A stretch of DNA of 64,000 nt from Notamacropus eugenii (taxonomy: Eukaryota; Chordata; Mammalia; Diprotodontia; Macropodidae), in NCBI RefSeq assembly GCF_028372415.1, contig NC_092877.1:388045342-388109341 (forward strand), in the 5' to 3' direction. A model generated the notes under the pieces. It was not told the origin of the DNA, made no database searches, and saw only the letters and a list, made by a program, of their open reading frames with translations. Within the stretch, counting starts at the first letter, position 1. The number at the start of each line of letters is the position of its first letter. Made by a program: the position numbers and the translations under genes. Below are positions 44,601 to 56,589 of this stretch, piece by piece.

Positions 44601-47600
44601 TGGGAAGAATCTTCCCTTTCTCACCGGAAAGCTTCGTTCATTCATTTATTCATTAACACACATTGATGCAATGCCTGCTCAGTATTCGGTGCGCTGCACT
44701 GAGTACTGGGGAATCATCAAAGATGAAAAGATCCAGTCCCTGCCCTCAGGAAGCTTACTATCCAGGAGGGATGATAATATAAACACAGATAAAACAATCT
44801 GGATGCAAAGAAATGCATAGACAGGGAGTTTGGGAGCTTGGGAGTCTGGACTTGAGAGTTCTCAAGGGACCTGGGGAAGGTTGGGGGAGGGGGAGAGGCA
44901 GACCCACCCAGCTGGCCTTGGAGGATGAGGGGTACATCAGCTGGCCCAAAGGGGAGGAAATGAGGGTAGGGAGGGTAAGTGTTGTGGGCCCAGGGGATGG
45001 TGTGAGTAAAGGTGCTCAGGGCCTGTTTGTCTGGAGCACTGGGTGCAGCTCCAGGAAGTGAAGCAGGGGATTGGTTGGAATGGGAAGTCAGAGCCATTTG
45101 GTGAAGAGCCTTGAATGCCATGTTAAAAGCAGGGACTTCTTTACCTGGTTACCTCATGCCTTACCTAGCCTTAGTCATTACATGGGTGTTGTCTCAGTCA
45201 CACTGAGACATGATAAAGATCTTAATTTAAAAAGCTCCAGATTTCCCACTGTATCCAGGCCATCTCCAGTCATCCTGATCTATGTCTGACTACTGGATTC
45301 AGATGGCTCTGAAGGAGAGAGTGAGACTGGTGACTCTGCCCAGCCCTCTCTGGCTGTAACAGCAAGGACCCCGCATACACAGGAGGGCCTGCTTTTCTAA
45401 AAGGAGAGCAGCTTCCAAGCAGTCAGCAATCACGTTAATCAAACACATATACCATTCACTTGGCTCGGCTCAGAGGAAGAAGTCAGCACTCTGAACTTCA
45501 GAGCAAATACTAAGAAATAAAGACCAACAGGCAGGGCTTCCAACTGTCTGACCGTAGGCAATAAATACATGGTTACCAGAGAAACAAGCACCAACGTCTG
45601 GGGGGCAGGGCTGCCCAGAGTCTCATGTGGTATGTGAACCTTCTTCTAAAAGCTAAACCCCAAAGCAAAACCTCACCTGAGGGCATAACCCTCATGACCT
45701 GTGCCTCATTAGAAATGAACAAAAGGCATCTGGGGGGGATGATCTTCCCCTCCCCTCCATTAGCCTTACATTAACCTTACACATATCCCATTCACTTGCA
45801 AGTCTTGGTCTTACCTCCCTGATGCCATGTGATGTCATCTTTGACAATGAAGGACAAACCATCACAAAAAGAGGGGACTCACATGGTCTAGGGTAAAGGG
45901 GGGAGGCAATAACCCTTCATTGTTTCAAGGATCCATGATGCCCAGGGCTCTTCCTCCTGGGACCCCCCCAAAGGTTCACTCATTCAGCAGGGGCCTCCCT
46001 GCACCCTCTGCTCATGGCCCTGACCTCCGAGCTGGCTTTCTAGGCCCCAGACCCCCTCTGAGTGGGGGCTCAGAGCCACTGAGGGGCCAGGGGCAAGTCC
46101 TGGTGAGGATGTCAGGCTTGACTCTCCTCTTCACTCCCAGCAAGGAAATGACAGAGGACTGTCCATATGAAGTCAGCCAGGCCCAGGAAATACACCGCCT
46201 GTTTGGCCCCAAAGGGAGCGAAGATGCCTGCGACGTGATTCTGGACCTCCACAACACCACTGCCAACATGGGCTGCACTCTCATTCTCGAGACCGCCAAG
46301 GATGACTTGCTAATCCAGATGTTTCATTACATTAAGGTAACTTTCCTGCTGTTCTTTGGAGCTCCATTTAGGCCTGAGATTTTAAAGCATCTGTCCATTC
46401 ATGCATTCAATGGAGCCTCGTGTTGGGGTGATCCGATATGAGCATGAAATAGCTGTCCCAGTGTGCTGTATCCCCTCCACAGTGGCTGCTTTTCACCCTG
46501 CCTTGGTCTTGTCTGTATAAGCTGTTGGGCTGCCCTGCCACTCCCCAGTGTTACCTGAGGCACCCTGGAATCTGGATCTTGTGCCCAACATCCTCCCCGG
46601 GGTGGGGAGCACCTTGTACATGCTTGCTTTTCCTGTTCTGAGTCTTCTTTGAGGCTGATGGATCCCAAGGTCATAGAAGAGCGAGATCCCTGCCCACTGC
46701 CACTCTACCCCACAGGGGGGCCCCTTGTTTTGATCAGAGAGTGGCTTGCCTGGGCCAAGACCACCTCATGTTGTACCCAGTGACATCTTGTGGGCGCGAA
46801 GGGGTGTTATGGAGTGCTTGCTGTACAGTGCCCAGCACTCAGGGCTGAGACTCTCATGGCAGAAAGGGAGCTTCCTGCCCCCTGGAAGCTGCCATGCCTT
46901 CTAGGAGTTGCACTTTGTTGTTGGTCTGACCCTGGCCAACACCAGTGACCAAGGACATTGGCAGACAGAACTGAGCAGGAGGGCTGTCTGTTGTTCACAA
47001 CATAGGCGGTTTGGGTTATTAATGTCTATGCTGCAGTCCACACCTGAGTCTGACTATAAGAGACAACCTGCGGGGTTATGCAGGTGGCATGCTTTACTGA
47101 CACTATGTGCCCAGCCTCAGGGATACATGTAGAAGGAGCTTGGGGGAGCATGGGGGAGCCAAAACAGAGAGAAGGTTTCATCTGAAAGACCAATGGAAAG
47201 TCCCTGGCCTTGGGATGGCAGCAAAGCAGATGATCCAGCCTCTTCTCTCATGTTACTTCCACTGATAAAATCCTAGGAATGTCTGAGGTGGAGCCATTGG
47301 ACAAGGACAAGGCCTTTGGGAACTGGGATGTTCCTTTGGTATTGGGCCAGGAAACCCCCTCGCTTGTGGACTATGTGCCACCTTTCAGGTGTGGCTTCTG
47401 TGGGGGTCACATCTTTTGGATGTTCTCTGTGGTTGGTTCCATTGATGTTGGGGCCAGGATGCACGTGGCCTGTGGGCTCCAGTCAGTTCTGTCCCGTCTG
47501 TGTGTGTAGCCCTGACATGACATTCTCCACTCTTTCTTTGCAGAGTTCCCTGGCTCCCATGCCCTGCTTTGTGTATCTGATTGACCACCCTTCTCTGAAG

Positions 47601-49852
47601 TATGCCACCACACGCTCTGTGGCCAAGCATCCTGTGGGTAAGTTCTTTTGTGTCAGAATGGCACCGGGCTCTTGGCACCTGCCCCTGCTCAGGAGGCCCA
47701 GTCTAGGGAGAAGGGGATGAACTTTTCTGGGGACTCTTAGGTCTGCCTTGGCTGTCAAGGCACTGCCCTCCTTTGTGTGCTTTTCTGTCTACACTGGAAA
47801 GGACGCTCTTTGGTCCAGACCCAGGAGAACAGGCGGGCTCTGCAGAGACACCCAGCTGCCACCTCAGAACCAGGCAGTGACCAGAGAGTCTCGTCTTCTG
47901 CGACCTACCCTGTGGACTCCTCAGGGCCACGTCCACACTCCTCAGACTAGCCTAATGTTTGGGAATCTTTTCCTTTTTAATAGTTCATTTGTGAACTAGC
48001 CCCTAGGGCACTATCCTGTGGGGACAGTCTGCTGTTCCAGGGACGTTGGTGAGATTAGAGCTCGTTGCCAACTTTGGCTAGATAGGAAGGAATTATCATG
48101 CACAGTGTTTGCCATGAATGGGCTGAGGCAGGGGGCTCTCAGCTCTCGGGATACCTAAGGCAAGGGGAAGAATTCTTTGTGAGCTTCTCTCTTTAGGATT
48201 GAGTCTGGGGCAGGCTTCACCATTGTTCTCCCCTCCCCCATGCATCCTGTTCCCTCCCCCTTCCCATCTTCAGCTTACGGTCTGGGAGAAGCCCAGCAAG
48301 TCCATACTCACTGGCTGGTGTGTCTCAGAATCTCTAGGGGTCCATGAGCTGACCCATACTTAACCACCGGACTGCTCATCCCAAAGCACATTCAGACTGG
48401 CAACCAGCTCCATGCACCCATTCCTAGGGTCCAGACTCCATTCTGGCCCTCCATCCTGCTCATATCAGAGGCCTATTCACCCATCCAGGGTAGCAGCTAC
48501 TAGCTATGGCCAGGACCTACACAGGAGGGCCACTGGGGGCCTCTGCACATGGGACACACACACCAACACACGTGGACACAATGACCTGCCTTGTGCAGAC
48601 TGCACATGCTTATACCATGCCAAGGTCAGGTGCAGGTATGTTCATCTATATGTACACATGTGTCAGCTCACTCAGAGAGGTCACCTACATCTAGCAAACC
48701 AAGAGGGAAATACAAGAAATCCATGATGAAATTGTGTGTATTGGGGAATAACTGAGAGAAAGAATTGAAGAGGGAGCTTGTGGTGGAGGCTTGCAATGAG
48801 GAGAGAGAGACTGGGCAGGAGACAGCGGCCAGAATCATGGAGGCTCACCCTTGGCCTCCAAGGTCACCTAGAACACATGGGGAAGACACCCTTAGGGACT
48901 CCCTCTGAGCCTTCTCTCCACAGGTGTAGAGGTTAGTCCCCAGGGTCACCTAGTTTAGCCCCCTGACCCCCCAGGATGACACTCTTAGATCAGGGACTCC
49001 CTCTGGGCTTTCTTTCCACAGGTATAGAGGTCGGTCCCCAGCCTCAGGGGGTTCTCAGAGCTGATATTCTTGATCAGATGAGGAGAATAGTAGGGCATGC
49101 CCTGGATTTCATCCAGTATTTCAATGAGGGTAAGTCATGGTCCAGCCTGGAGGTGTATCTAAGGTAAGGAGCGGACTTACCCTGGAAGTTGGGAGGGTGA
49201 ACCAGACTTCCTCTACTGGGCTGGTGCTCTCCTTCATCCAGGGGGAGTCCTCCTGGGCCAGGACAGATATCCTCCCCAGTGGGGCTGTAAAGTCCCTTCC
49301 CAGGGTACTTCCTGTTCAACTGACCTGCAGTAGGAGGCCAGAGGGTCACATGTAGGAGAAAAGCCCTGGAGAGGAAAAGACCAAGTCCTGTGCTGGCTGA
49401 AGTAGTCCAGGCTCCCAGGGGTGCTGGGGAAGGGTCTGACCATGGGCTGTGTCCATCACTTTGGAATCCTCTCATCTTGGTGGTTCCCCGCCCCCCCCCC
49501 CCCCTTGTCTTGTTTTTGTGGCTCCCAGAGATCCCCCTTTCCCCTCCTGGGGTTGGAGCCAGGCTTAGTGTGGGAGAGGAATGGGCAGCAATTGAAGGCC
49601 AGAAGGTCTGGGCTTGAATCCAGGCCTTAAGGAGGCCCCTGCTCATCTGGGGGCCTTGGCTTCCCTGTCTGTGGAAATGAGAGACTGAATGACCTCTGAG
49701 GTTCCTTCTTATCCTTGAACTTTGAGCAGTGGGGAGGTATCTTTGGTCCAAAGATGTCCACACCTCTGAGAGAGTTTAGGGAGGAACATTGGAAATCTGA
49801 GAGACTCCTCATTGTCCAGAATGAGGTGTTGGGGGCTGTGATCTTTTGGTCA

Positions 49853-49942
<90 letters not shown>

Positions 49943-52900
49943 TCGTGCATGTGTGTGCAAAGACCAAACTATTCTTGACACCTGGCAGGTACCACCTGAG
50001 GATGATTACAACCACCTCCCAGGGTATCAGGAGCTCACAGTGGGAGGTTCCAGGCTCAGTCCCAAGAAGCACAAGGGGGGACCCCAGAATCACTCTGGGG
50101 GACAGTGGAGAGACCACTGAGCACTGCAGAGGCTCTGAGACCTGGAAGAGAAGGCTTTGCTTCCAAAAGGCTGGATTCTGAAAACCACAGACCAGGAGAT
50201 GGATGCTGATTCCCAGGAAGTTCAATAATGAATTCTTAAAGGTAGGCCATGAGCACTTAGAAATCGAAGGATAGATGGAATCATGCCCTGGGAAGATGGT
50301 TCTCTGTTGTGAGCCCATGGAACGCAGCAGCCCCACCCTTGTGGAAGGACCCACTCAGGGCAGAGCTGCCTCAGGGTATCTGCCTGAGCTGCCAGAAAAC
50401 ACCAAAGCCAGCGACAACCACGAGCTAAGCCTCGGGTTTTTGACAAGATAGTTTGGCCGGGAGGGCTGAAAGAACTAGAAGAAATGAAGGAGGGCTTTAA
50501 GATGAAATGCTAAATACCTCGAGAGTTTGGCAGTAAAGATGACAGAAGAGGAAGAGCTCAGAACAAGACAGGAGAATCTAACCTGAGAAGTCGACTCCCT
50601 GAAATCCAGAGCTGAGACTCTAGAGCTCTGGATCCCAGGACACAATTTCCAGCAAAAGTCAAAAGATCAGGGAAAACAGAAGAAAATTCAAAGCTTCAAG
50701 TACCAAGAGCTGCAACCCTGGAAAACAGGTTAGAAAGAGGATTCAAGAGTCACTAAACTTCCTGGAAATGATGATAGATATTCCCTCCTCCCACGAGCAT
50801 GTATGAAGCCCCTACTATGTGCCAGGCACATGCTGAGCACCGGGGACACAAATATAGGTGAAATCTGGATCTTGCCCTCAAGGAGTTTCGAGTTGAACGG
50901 AGACAGGATCATTTGGAGTTCAGCAGTAGGCAGGGGTGAGCGCTAGAAAAGAGGTCTGGGCTTCTCGTCAAGGCGGGATTGTAGCTGGGCCTGGAAGGAA
51001 GCAGGAGGTAGGAATGAGGATGGTCTTCCCAGCATGAGGAGCAGCCAGACCAGAGGGAGCATCTTGTGTGATAGGGAGGCCAGTGTCCCTGGAGGACAGG
51101 GTCCGACATGAGAAGGCAGAAAAGAGCTTGTGAAGGGCTTTAAAGGTCAAGCAGAGGATTTTGTATGTGATCTGAAGGTCAGAGGAGACCCTAGAGCTTG
51201 TCTGGGGGTCGGGAGGATGGTCAGGTCTTTAGGAAGCTTGATTTGAGAGCTGAGTGGAAGCTAGACTGGAGTGGGGAGATCCTGGGACACGCCAACATGG
51301 ATCGCACGGTGTGAAAGGTGAATATGGAAGAAAGCATAAGAACCAGACATCACGCCCCAGGCTTGGAGAAGAGAGAAGGGACAAGGGAGAAGGAGTGAGT
51401 GACTTTCATTTTAGCTTGTTCCTGTTGATCAGATTCCTTTCCAAATTGAGGAGGAAGTCTAAGAAGTCATCACGAAGGGAAGTCGACCATTTATGTCAGC
51501 GGGATAAACTCATCCCTAAAACAGAAGGGACTAGAAAGGCGACTCTCTCAACGCTGTTTATAAGAAACACGTTGGAAACATAAATATTCACACAGTTAAA
51601 GTGAGAGGCTGCTGTAGGATGTATTATTCTTTTTTAAAAGCTTATTTGATTTATTTGGTATTTTTTTTACCCAGCTACCTGTAGAAATGATTTTAACATT
51701 TGTTTTTAAAACTTCGAGTTCCAAATACTCTCCCTCCCTCCCTCCCTTCTCCCCCTCCCCCATTGAGAAGGCACACAGTTCGATACAGGTTAAACATGTG
51801 TAATCATGCAAAACATATCTGTAATAGTCACGCTGAAAAAGAAAAGACACCAAAAAAACTGCAAGAAAAACCAAATTTTCTCCAATCTGTGTTCAGATAC
51901 CGTCAGATCCTTCTCTGGGGAAGGAGAGAACTTTTCATCCTAAGTCCTGCAGAGTTGTCTTGGCTCGTTGTGTTGCGAGAATGGCTAAGTCATTCCCAAC
52001 GGATCGTCTTACGGTTACTGCGTACGCAGTACATGTCCCTTTGCATCAGCCCATGCAAGTCTGCCAGGTTTTTCTGAGAACATCTTGTTCATCATTTCTT
52101 ATAGTACGATAATATTCCATTATAATCACATGCCACAGTTCATTAAGCCATTCCTCAACAGAGGGGCATCTCCTTAATTTCTAAGAATTTATTATTCTTT
52201 AGATGAATTTAAAGCAGGTAGCAATCATGATCTCGGACAAGGCAGCAATCAAAATGGACATAGTTAAAAAAAGAAAAAACAAGAAAATTACATTCTATTT
52301 AATGGCACCATAGAAAATGAAATAGTGTCAGTGCTTACTACATGTGCACCAAGTGGCACAGCATCTAAACACTCAAAAGACAAGTTCATTGCATACGATA
52401 CACCCTAGTCAGATCCAGAAAAACTGAACGGAAAGATAAAATTAAAAAAAAGTCAAATAATGGGATACTAAATGGGAATAGGAAGGAGTATAAATATTTT
52501 TGACTACGGACAGAAATTTTACAAAATTTTACCACCTCAGAAATAGAGAAAAACCTCAATATTAAACGTTCTTTTTGAACCATAACACAAGAAAAAATAG
52601 AAACAATAAAGGGCTTTTGAAGAAAGGGCTCAGACTGAAATGGAAAAGAGAAGACTATGGGTGACCAAACTAAGGCAGATGGGGTGTGTGGTTGGAGGAG
52701 GGGCAGATGTGGGAGATATGAGACGTGTGGGGAGGTCAAGGAGTACAAGGAATGAGAAAAGATGAGTCCTTGGTGACCTTGTAGTGGGTTTGGTGTTGAG
52801 GTCCAAAGAGTTGGCACACTGGAGAAGGTGCCAGGGAAGCAGGGTGGAGCAGTAGGGAGGGCTGGGATTTGGGCTTTGAATTCTGCCTCCACCAGTTAAC

Positions 52901-55900
52901 TCCCTTGTGTGACTTTAGGCGAGTCACCCACCTGTTCTCAAGTCTCATTTTCCTCAATGGCAAAATGAAGGTGTTGAACTAAATGGTGACAAATAAGACT
53001 CCTTCCAGGGTGACCCCAGGGCCCAGAGCCCACACCTGCCACTTGCTTCCTGTGGAACCTGTGTAAATCGCCCCTCCCCCCTCCAAGTGCTTGAGAGGGG
53101 GGTCTTTACTCATTGGTAAAATAAAAGGGTAGAACTAGATGTCCTTGAAGGTTCTTTCAGTGACCCTGTGGTGTTCATTAAGACACTTAGAAAACAAAAC
53201 TCTCAGGACTAAACCCCTTCCCCTTCAGAGTTGGGTCTGTACTAAAGCAGGACTTCCTGTCCTCCCTCTCAGACCTCAGAGACTCATCCAGTGACCTCTT
53301 AGGGCTGGGACCTCATTTGGCCATTTAGGTGGATTCCTTGGATGTGGACAGTGGAGGCTGGACACAAGCCCTGAAGACATGCACCCTCTCCCTGGAGCTG
53401 GGAGGATGGGATGCGCCCATGGATGCTAGAGGCCACATGGCTTGAGATACAGTAAACTTGTCTTTTTTCCACCTGTTCTGTCTATTTCTAGGAAGAGAAT
53501 TCCCTGCCTGCTCATTGGAGGTTTACCAGGTCACTGAGAAGGTTGACTATCCTCGTAAGGAAAATGGGGAGATTGCTGCTGTGCTCCATCCTAGCCTGCA
53601 GGTAAACCTTGCCCCAGGTGCTCCTACCCAGGCCATAGAAGGAGCAGGAGCAGCCAGAGGGGTCTGCTTTGGGCTGCTGGCAATTGGGCTTCTCTAAGAC
53701 TAAAAACAAAGAAAAACTGCCTTGTGTTGGTGAGGCATGCAGAGTTCTTTTCCCCAAATGTCTCCCTATCTCCAGTGCTGCGTGGGGAGTCAGGAGGCAT
53801 GTGCTCCTTGACTCACCTTGGGACCCTGGCACAGTTACTTTCCTCTCATCTGTAACCAGGGTCCACTGCCTCACCTAAAGATCTGACTCACCATTTCTCT
53901 GAACCACATTTCATCTTGTCCAGTGTCACAATCTTCTGGGTTCCCAGCTCAGCTATACCATGTGGTAGGCCCCCACCCCCTGCCCCAGCCTGCTCTGTGC
54001 CTTTCCCTGGTTTATAAGGGGGCCGCCAAATCCTCGTCTTCATGGCCAAAACGTCCAGCAGCCCAGAGCCAAGAGCATGTCACCCACTGACCCATGGACC
54101 CCACCAGTTTAGCCTTTGGGGAGGCAAGCAGACAGGCAGGCAGGCTCCTTCTGCAGCGGCCCCTGATCCCTGGCTGTATCACTGCCTAATAATCGTCACT
54201 GAGAGAGCACTCTACACACATTATCTCACTGGATCCTTACAACCCCTCTGGGAGGGAGATGTTGTTACTGTTCACATTTTACAGATGAGGAAACTGAGGT
54301 AGACTTGCTGAGGGACCCATAGCTAGCTACTAAGTGTCTGGGGCAGGATTCAGACTCAGCTCAGTACAAGACACTCAGGGACCCCAGAAGCAGGCAGAAT
54401 TATACATCTGGCCTGCTGCGTAGGCCTGACGCCAGGACCGCTGTGGCGCTTAGCACTGCTAACATAGAATTCATGCATGTTTTGGTTTGTGTGCTTACTA
54501 GCATCCCCCTTGAGAGAGCAGAAAGAGAAGAGAGAGGGCAGAGGTAGTGGGGGTAGGGGCAGAGAGAGAGGACCTTCTGTCTGTCCATCCGTCCATCCCT
54601 CAATCCCTCTGTCCAACCATTCCTCCTTCCATCCCTCATAATCATTCCTTAAATACATCCCAGTCCATTAGCTTCCAGGCTCTGCTCCAAGTGATAGGGA
54701 AACAGGCAAAACCAAAGCAGCTCCCGCTTGCAGGAGGGTTGGGGGAGACAGTGTGTGTATATACAGAGAAGTCACAAGACAAATACAAAAGAAATAAGGG
54801 TGAGTGTGGAAGGAAAGTTGGAACCTGCACTCTGTGTCTGAGGCCCGAGGAGGCCTGAAAACCGCTTTAATTGAATTTCGCATTATTCCATAGTCAAGCC
54901 ATTTCCAGCTGAGGGAGGGAGGGAGGGAGACACATAGACAGATGATGACTGGAATTTTGAGCAAGGAAACATGTGGAAATCCAGTTTTAGGCAAACCTTT
55001 CAGCACAATCTGAACAGTAGTCCCTCTCCCCTCCTAGCTACCATTTCAGGGTGTGGGGGAAGATGGGTCAATGACCCCCTTAACCCAGGTTGAGGGGCAG
55101 TCTTCCTAAGGATGCCTCTGAGTCTGCCCTGCATGGCTGATGGCCAGAGCACACGCCCACAAAAGACAGGGGACATTGATTATGGGGGTGGTCAGACCCC
55201 AGCTGCCAGGCCTAAGCCAGGAGCACTCCCTGGTCCCCTTAGGAGGATCTTGGAGCCAGGGAGAAGTGAATGGGGAAAGGAGGAGGGGCCCGGGAGGGGG
55301 CAGCATGGGGCCCAGCTCAGCTCTTAGCCCAGACACAGGGAGCAGGTTGCTGGGCTGGGGCACAGAGTGGATGCTGGTAAAATAGGATGGGACAGAAGGC
55401 TAAGATCCCATCGCTGGCTGAGGAATGAGAAGACCTGGGTTCTGGTCCCACCAGACATGGCATCTGGCTTCCTCAGGCAGTTCCTTTCTGTCTTTGGGTC
55501 TCAGTTTCCCCCTCTTGCAGAAGAGGGAACTGAAGCTGGTTCAAAGGCCCCCCTGCCTTTCAAAGGCCAGAGCCTGGTCTGCTTGAGAGAATTTTCACTC
55601 CCTTTTCCAGCATCCAGGGTGAATGTGGTATGTGACCAAGCCTAGGAGAATCACCAGAGAGGTGAGCCCTGAATCCTACTCGCTGGGTGACCTTGGACTG
55701 CAAGTCCTAGTAAGGTCATGGTTCTAGAACCAGCCCCACCTCCCCATTTTATAGATGAAGAAGAGGAAGCCCAGGGGAGCTTACTTGTCCCTCAAATCAT
55801 CTCTGAGTCTTCTGACTCCAAATCACCTCCTTCACCTCGGGACCCTCCTCATCTGTAAAATGGGCTCAAGAATCCTCGAACTTCCTGCTAGCTGAAGCCA

Positions 55901-56269
55901 GGGATGGAAGACCCCAAGGAGCAGGATCAGTGTCTGACCTAGGTGCCAGGCCACAGAGGGGCCACAGCCCCTGTCCTGGTGAGCCTGGTCTTGGAGTCTT
56001 AGAAGTGCCCAAAAGGGAAGACAGATGGAGACTAATTGTTTCATTTCCTCCCCTGCCTCCTTTACTGAGAGGATCAAGACTGGAAGCCGCTGAACCCTGG
56101 GGACCCTATGTTTCTCACGCTGGATGGGAAGACCATTCCATTTGATGGAGACAGCACCGTCTACCCCGTGTTTGTGAACGAGGCCGCTTACTATGAAAAA
56201 GGAGAAGCCTTTGCCAAGACCCGCAAAGTGACTCTGACTGCAAGAAGCCTCAACTCCCTGGCTCACTAG
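41621..56269 (+). CDS. ASPA: Aspartoacylase (N-acetylaspartate deacetylase)
   Basis: ASPA is a cytosolic zinc enzyme that splits N-acetylaspartate into aspartate and acetate, mainly in oligodendrocytes; its loss causes Canavan disease in humans. Six exons: 41621-41856, 46141-46336, 47544-47637, 49022-49129, 53492-53601, 56072-56269. They total 942 nt and 313 residues, the same length as human, with all junctions GT/AG and in phase. Zinc ligands are H21 and E24 (GGTHGNE) and H116 (DLHNTT). Substrate residues are R63, N70 and R71 (CDLNR), R168 (TTR) and Y288 (AAYYEK), and the catalytic base is E178 ([10 protein letters not shown]). The ATG at 41621 puts 13 residues before VAIFGG, as in human. 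The gene looks intact. The ASPA identity, rather than the paralogue ACY3, rests on this sequence match and on SPATA22 and TRPV3 as neighbours. A tandem duplication makes a decoy acceptor before exon 4. Confidence 0.98.
42090..42375 (-). repeat. L1 3'-UTR fragment in ASPA intron 1
   Basis: 'cattgaacaaaaagctattttt ... tttgtaacaaatat ... cccacattggccatgtcc ... ctctgtgacaggaggtgggcag' matches a second type of marsupial L1 3' UTR, in reverse orientation. An L2-like piece follows at about 42610-42870. 42900-44630 shows nothing I recognise. Confidence 0.65.
44635..45115 (-). repeat. L2 LINE 3' end, reverse orientation
   Basis: It starts 'ttcattcatttattcattaac...atgcctgctcagtattcgg', the L2 3' terminus in reverse. 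'tccagtccctgccctcaggaagcttac' and 'gagccttgaatgcc' follow. Confidence 0.85.
45190..45870 (+). repeat. RTE-tailed SINE split by an insertion of about 430 bp
   Basis: 45235-45350 ('ccatctccagtcatcctgat', 'ctggattcagatggctctg', 'ctggtgactctgcccagccct') is the plus-strand form of the SINE at 14960-15420. Its 3' part resumes at about 45785 ('ccattcacttgcaagtcttgg', 'gccatgtgatgtcatctttgac') and ends 'aatgaaggacaaacc'. The block of about 430 bp between is not identified. 'cacatata/tcccattcactt' occurs both inside it (45444) and at its right edge (45780). Confidence 0.7.
48862..49041 (+). repeat. ASPA: Tandem duplication of the ASPA exon 4 acceptor region
   Basis: About 48862-48942 and 48943-49041 are diverged tandem copies. 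Each starts 'ggtcacctag', runs through 'gggactccctctg', a pyrimidine tract and 'ccacag', then 'gt(a/g)tagaggt(c/t)', and ends 'gtccccag'. The right copy holds the real acceptor (AG at 49020-49021) and the first 20 bases of exon 4. The left copy holds a decoy acceptor (AG at 48922-48923), 98 bp upstream. Confidence 0.92.
49600..49715 (+). repeat. MIR-type fragment in ASPA intron 4
   Basis: 'aaggtctgggcttgaatccagg ... ttggcttccctgtctgtgg ... tgacctctgaggttccttc' follows the MIR order. Confidence 0.7.
49855..49937 (+). repeat. (GT)n microsatellite, about 41 units
   Basis: This is the longest perfect dinucleotide array in the window, in ASPA intron 4. It is likely to be polymorphic. Confidence 0.98.
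50785..51295 (-). repeat. L2 LINE 3' region, reverse orientation
   Basis: 'cccctactatgtgccaggcac ... cttgccctcaaggag' is the L2 end in reverse. The sequence then reads into the eroded ORF2 C-terminus ('agggctttaaaggtcaagcagagg'). Confidence 0.85.
51450..51616. other. Unidentified old repeat, left of an L1 insertion
   Basis: With 52200-52640 this makes an AT-rich segment interrupted by the L1 at 51617-52198. The plus-strand phrase 'gcaatcatgatctcggacaaggcagc' (52220) would read [11 protein letters not shown], faintly like the L1 endonuclease phrase AILVSDKTDFK. The family is uncertain. Confidence 0.3.
51617..52198 (-). mobile_element. L1 3'-UTR insertion with target-site duplication
   Basis: This is a reverse-oriented marsupial L1 3' end: 'gaaatgattttaacatttg', 'gttcgatacaggttaaac', 'tcatcatttcttatagtac', 'ttaagccattcctcaacag'. 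It is flanked by TATTATTCTTT at about 51621-51631 and TTATTATTCTTT near 52189-52200. It is very short and 5'-truncated, in ASPA intron 4. Confidence 0.85.
52850..53160 (+). repeat. MIR-type SINE fragments
   Basis: 52850-53010 ('gggctttgaattctgcctcc ... gtgactttaggcgagtcacc ... atggcaaaatgaaggtg') and 53095-53160 ('ttactcattggtaaaataaaagggt...') are two MIR-like pieces before ASPA exon 5. Confidence 0.7.
54180..54380 (-). repeat. CORE-SINE copy in ASPA intron 5
   Basis: 'cacacattatctcactggatcc ... cattttacagatgaggaaactg ... gctagctactaagtgtctgg' is the reverse CORE-SINE pattern. A MIR-like piece also lies at 55410-55550, and a GGGA run at 54908-54932. Confidence 0.8.
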
Positions 56270-56382
56270 GGTGGGTGGCAGGCCCCTCAAGGGCTAGCCT
56301 GGGCCTTATTCCTCTGGGTGCCTCCCAGCACCCAGCTCAGTGCCTTACACAGAGAAGAGGCTCCACCAGCATTGGCTGTAGG

Positions 56383-56388
56383 AATAAA
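56383..56388 (+). terminator. ASPA: First poly(A) signal of ASPA
   Basis: AATAAA lies 114 bp after the stop codon. A second AATAAA at 56553-56558 could give a longer transcript. Confidence 0.7.
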
Positions 56389-56589
56389 ATCCTAGCGACC
56401 CTGCCCAAGTCACACCTCCTCTCTGAACCTGGGTGTCTTCCGAGGGAAGGGCTTCACACCACTCCTGGAGACCTGAGGCCTCTCAGAGAGGGGCTTGAGC
56501 ACTCCCTGACTCCTGATGACCACCTCCCTCCTTTGGGTCTGATGAGACGCTTAATAAAATGCTCCATCTTTCCTGTTCTTCTTCCTTGG

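Noticed and set aside
48924-48960. An extra ASPA exon at the upstream duplicated acceptor
   Set aside because: Reading from the decoy site reaches an in-frame stop within about a dozen codons and the exon sequence is incomplete there.
49074-49763. 229-codon minus-strand frame over ASPA exon 4
   Set aside because: It is antisense to a real exon and runs into intron and MIR sequence, so it is a shadow frame.
52386-52892. 168-codon minus-strand frame
   Set aside because: It spans unidentified repeat and MIR boundaries and has no recognisable protein features.
41621-56269. ACY3 (aspartoacylase-2) as the identity of the deacylase gene
   Set aside because: The protein matches ASPA across all exons, including length 313, and the neighbours SPATA22 and TRPV3 are those of ASPA, not ACY3.
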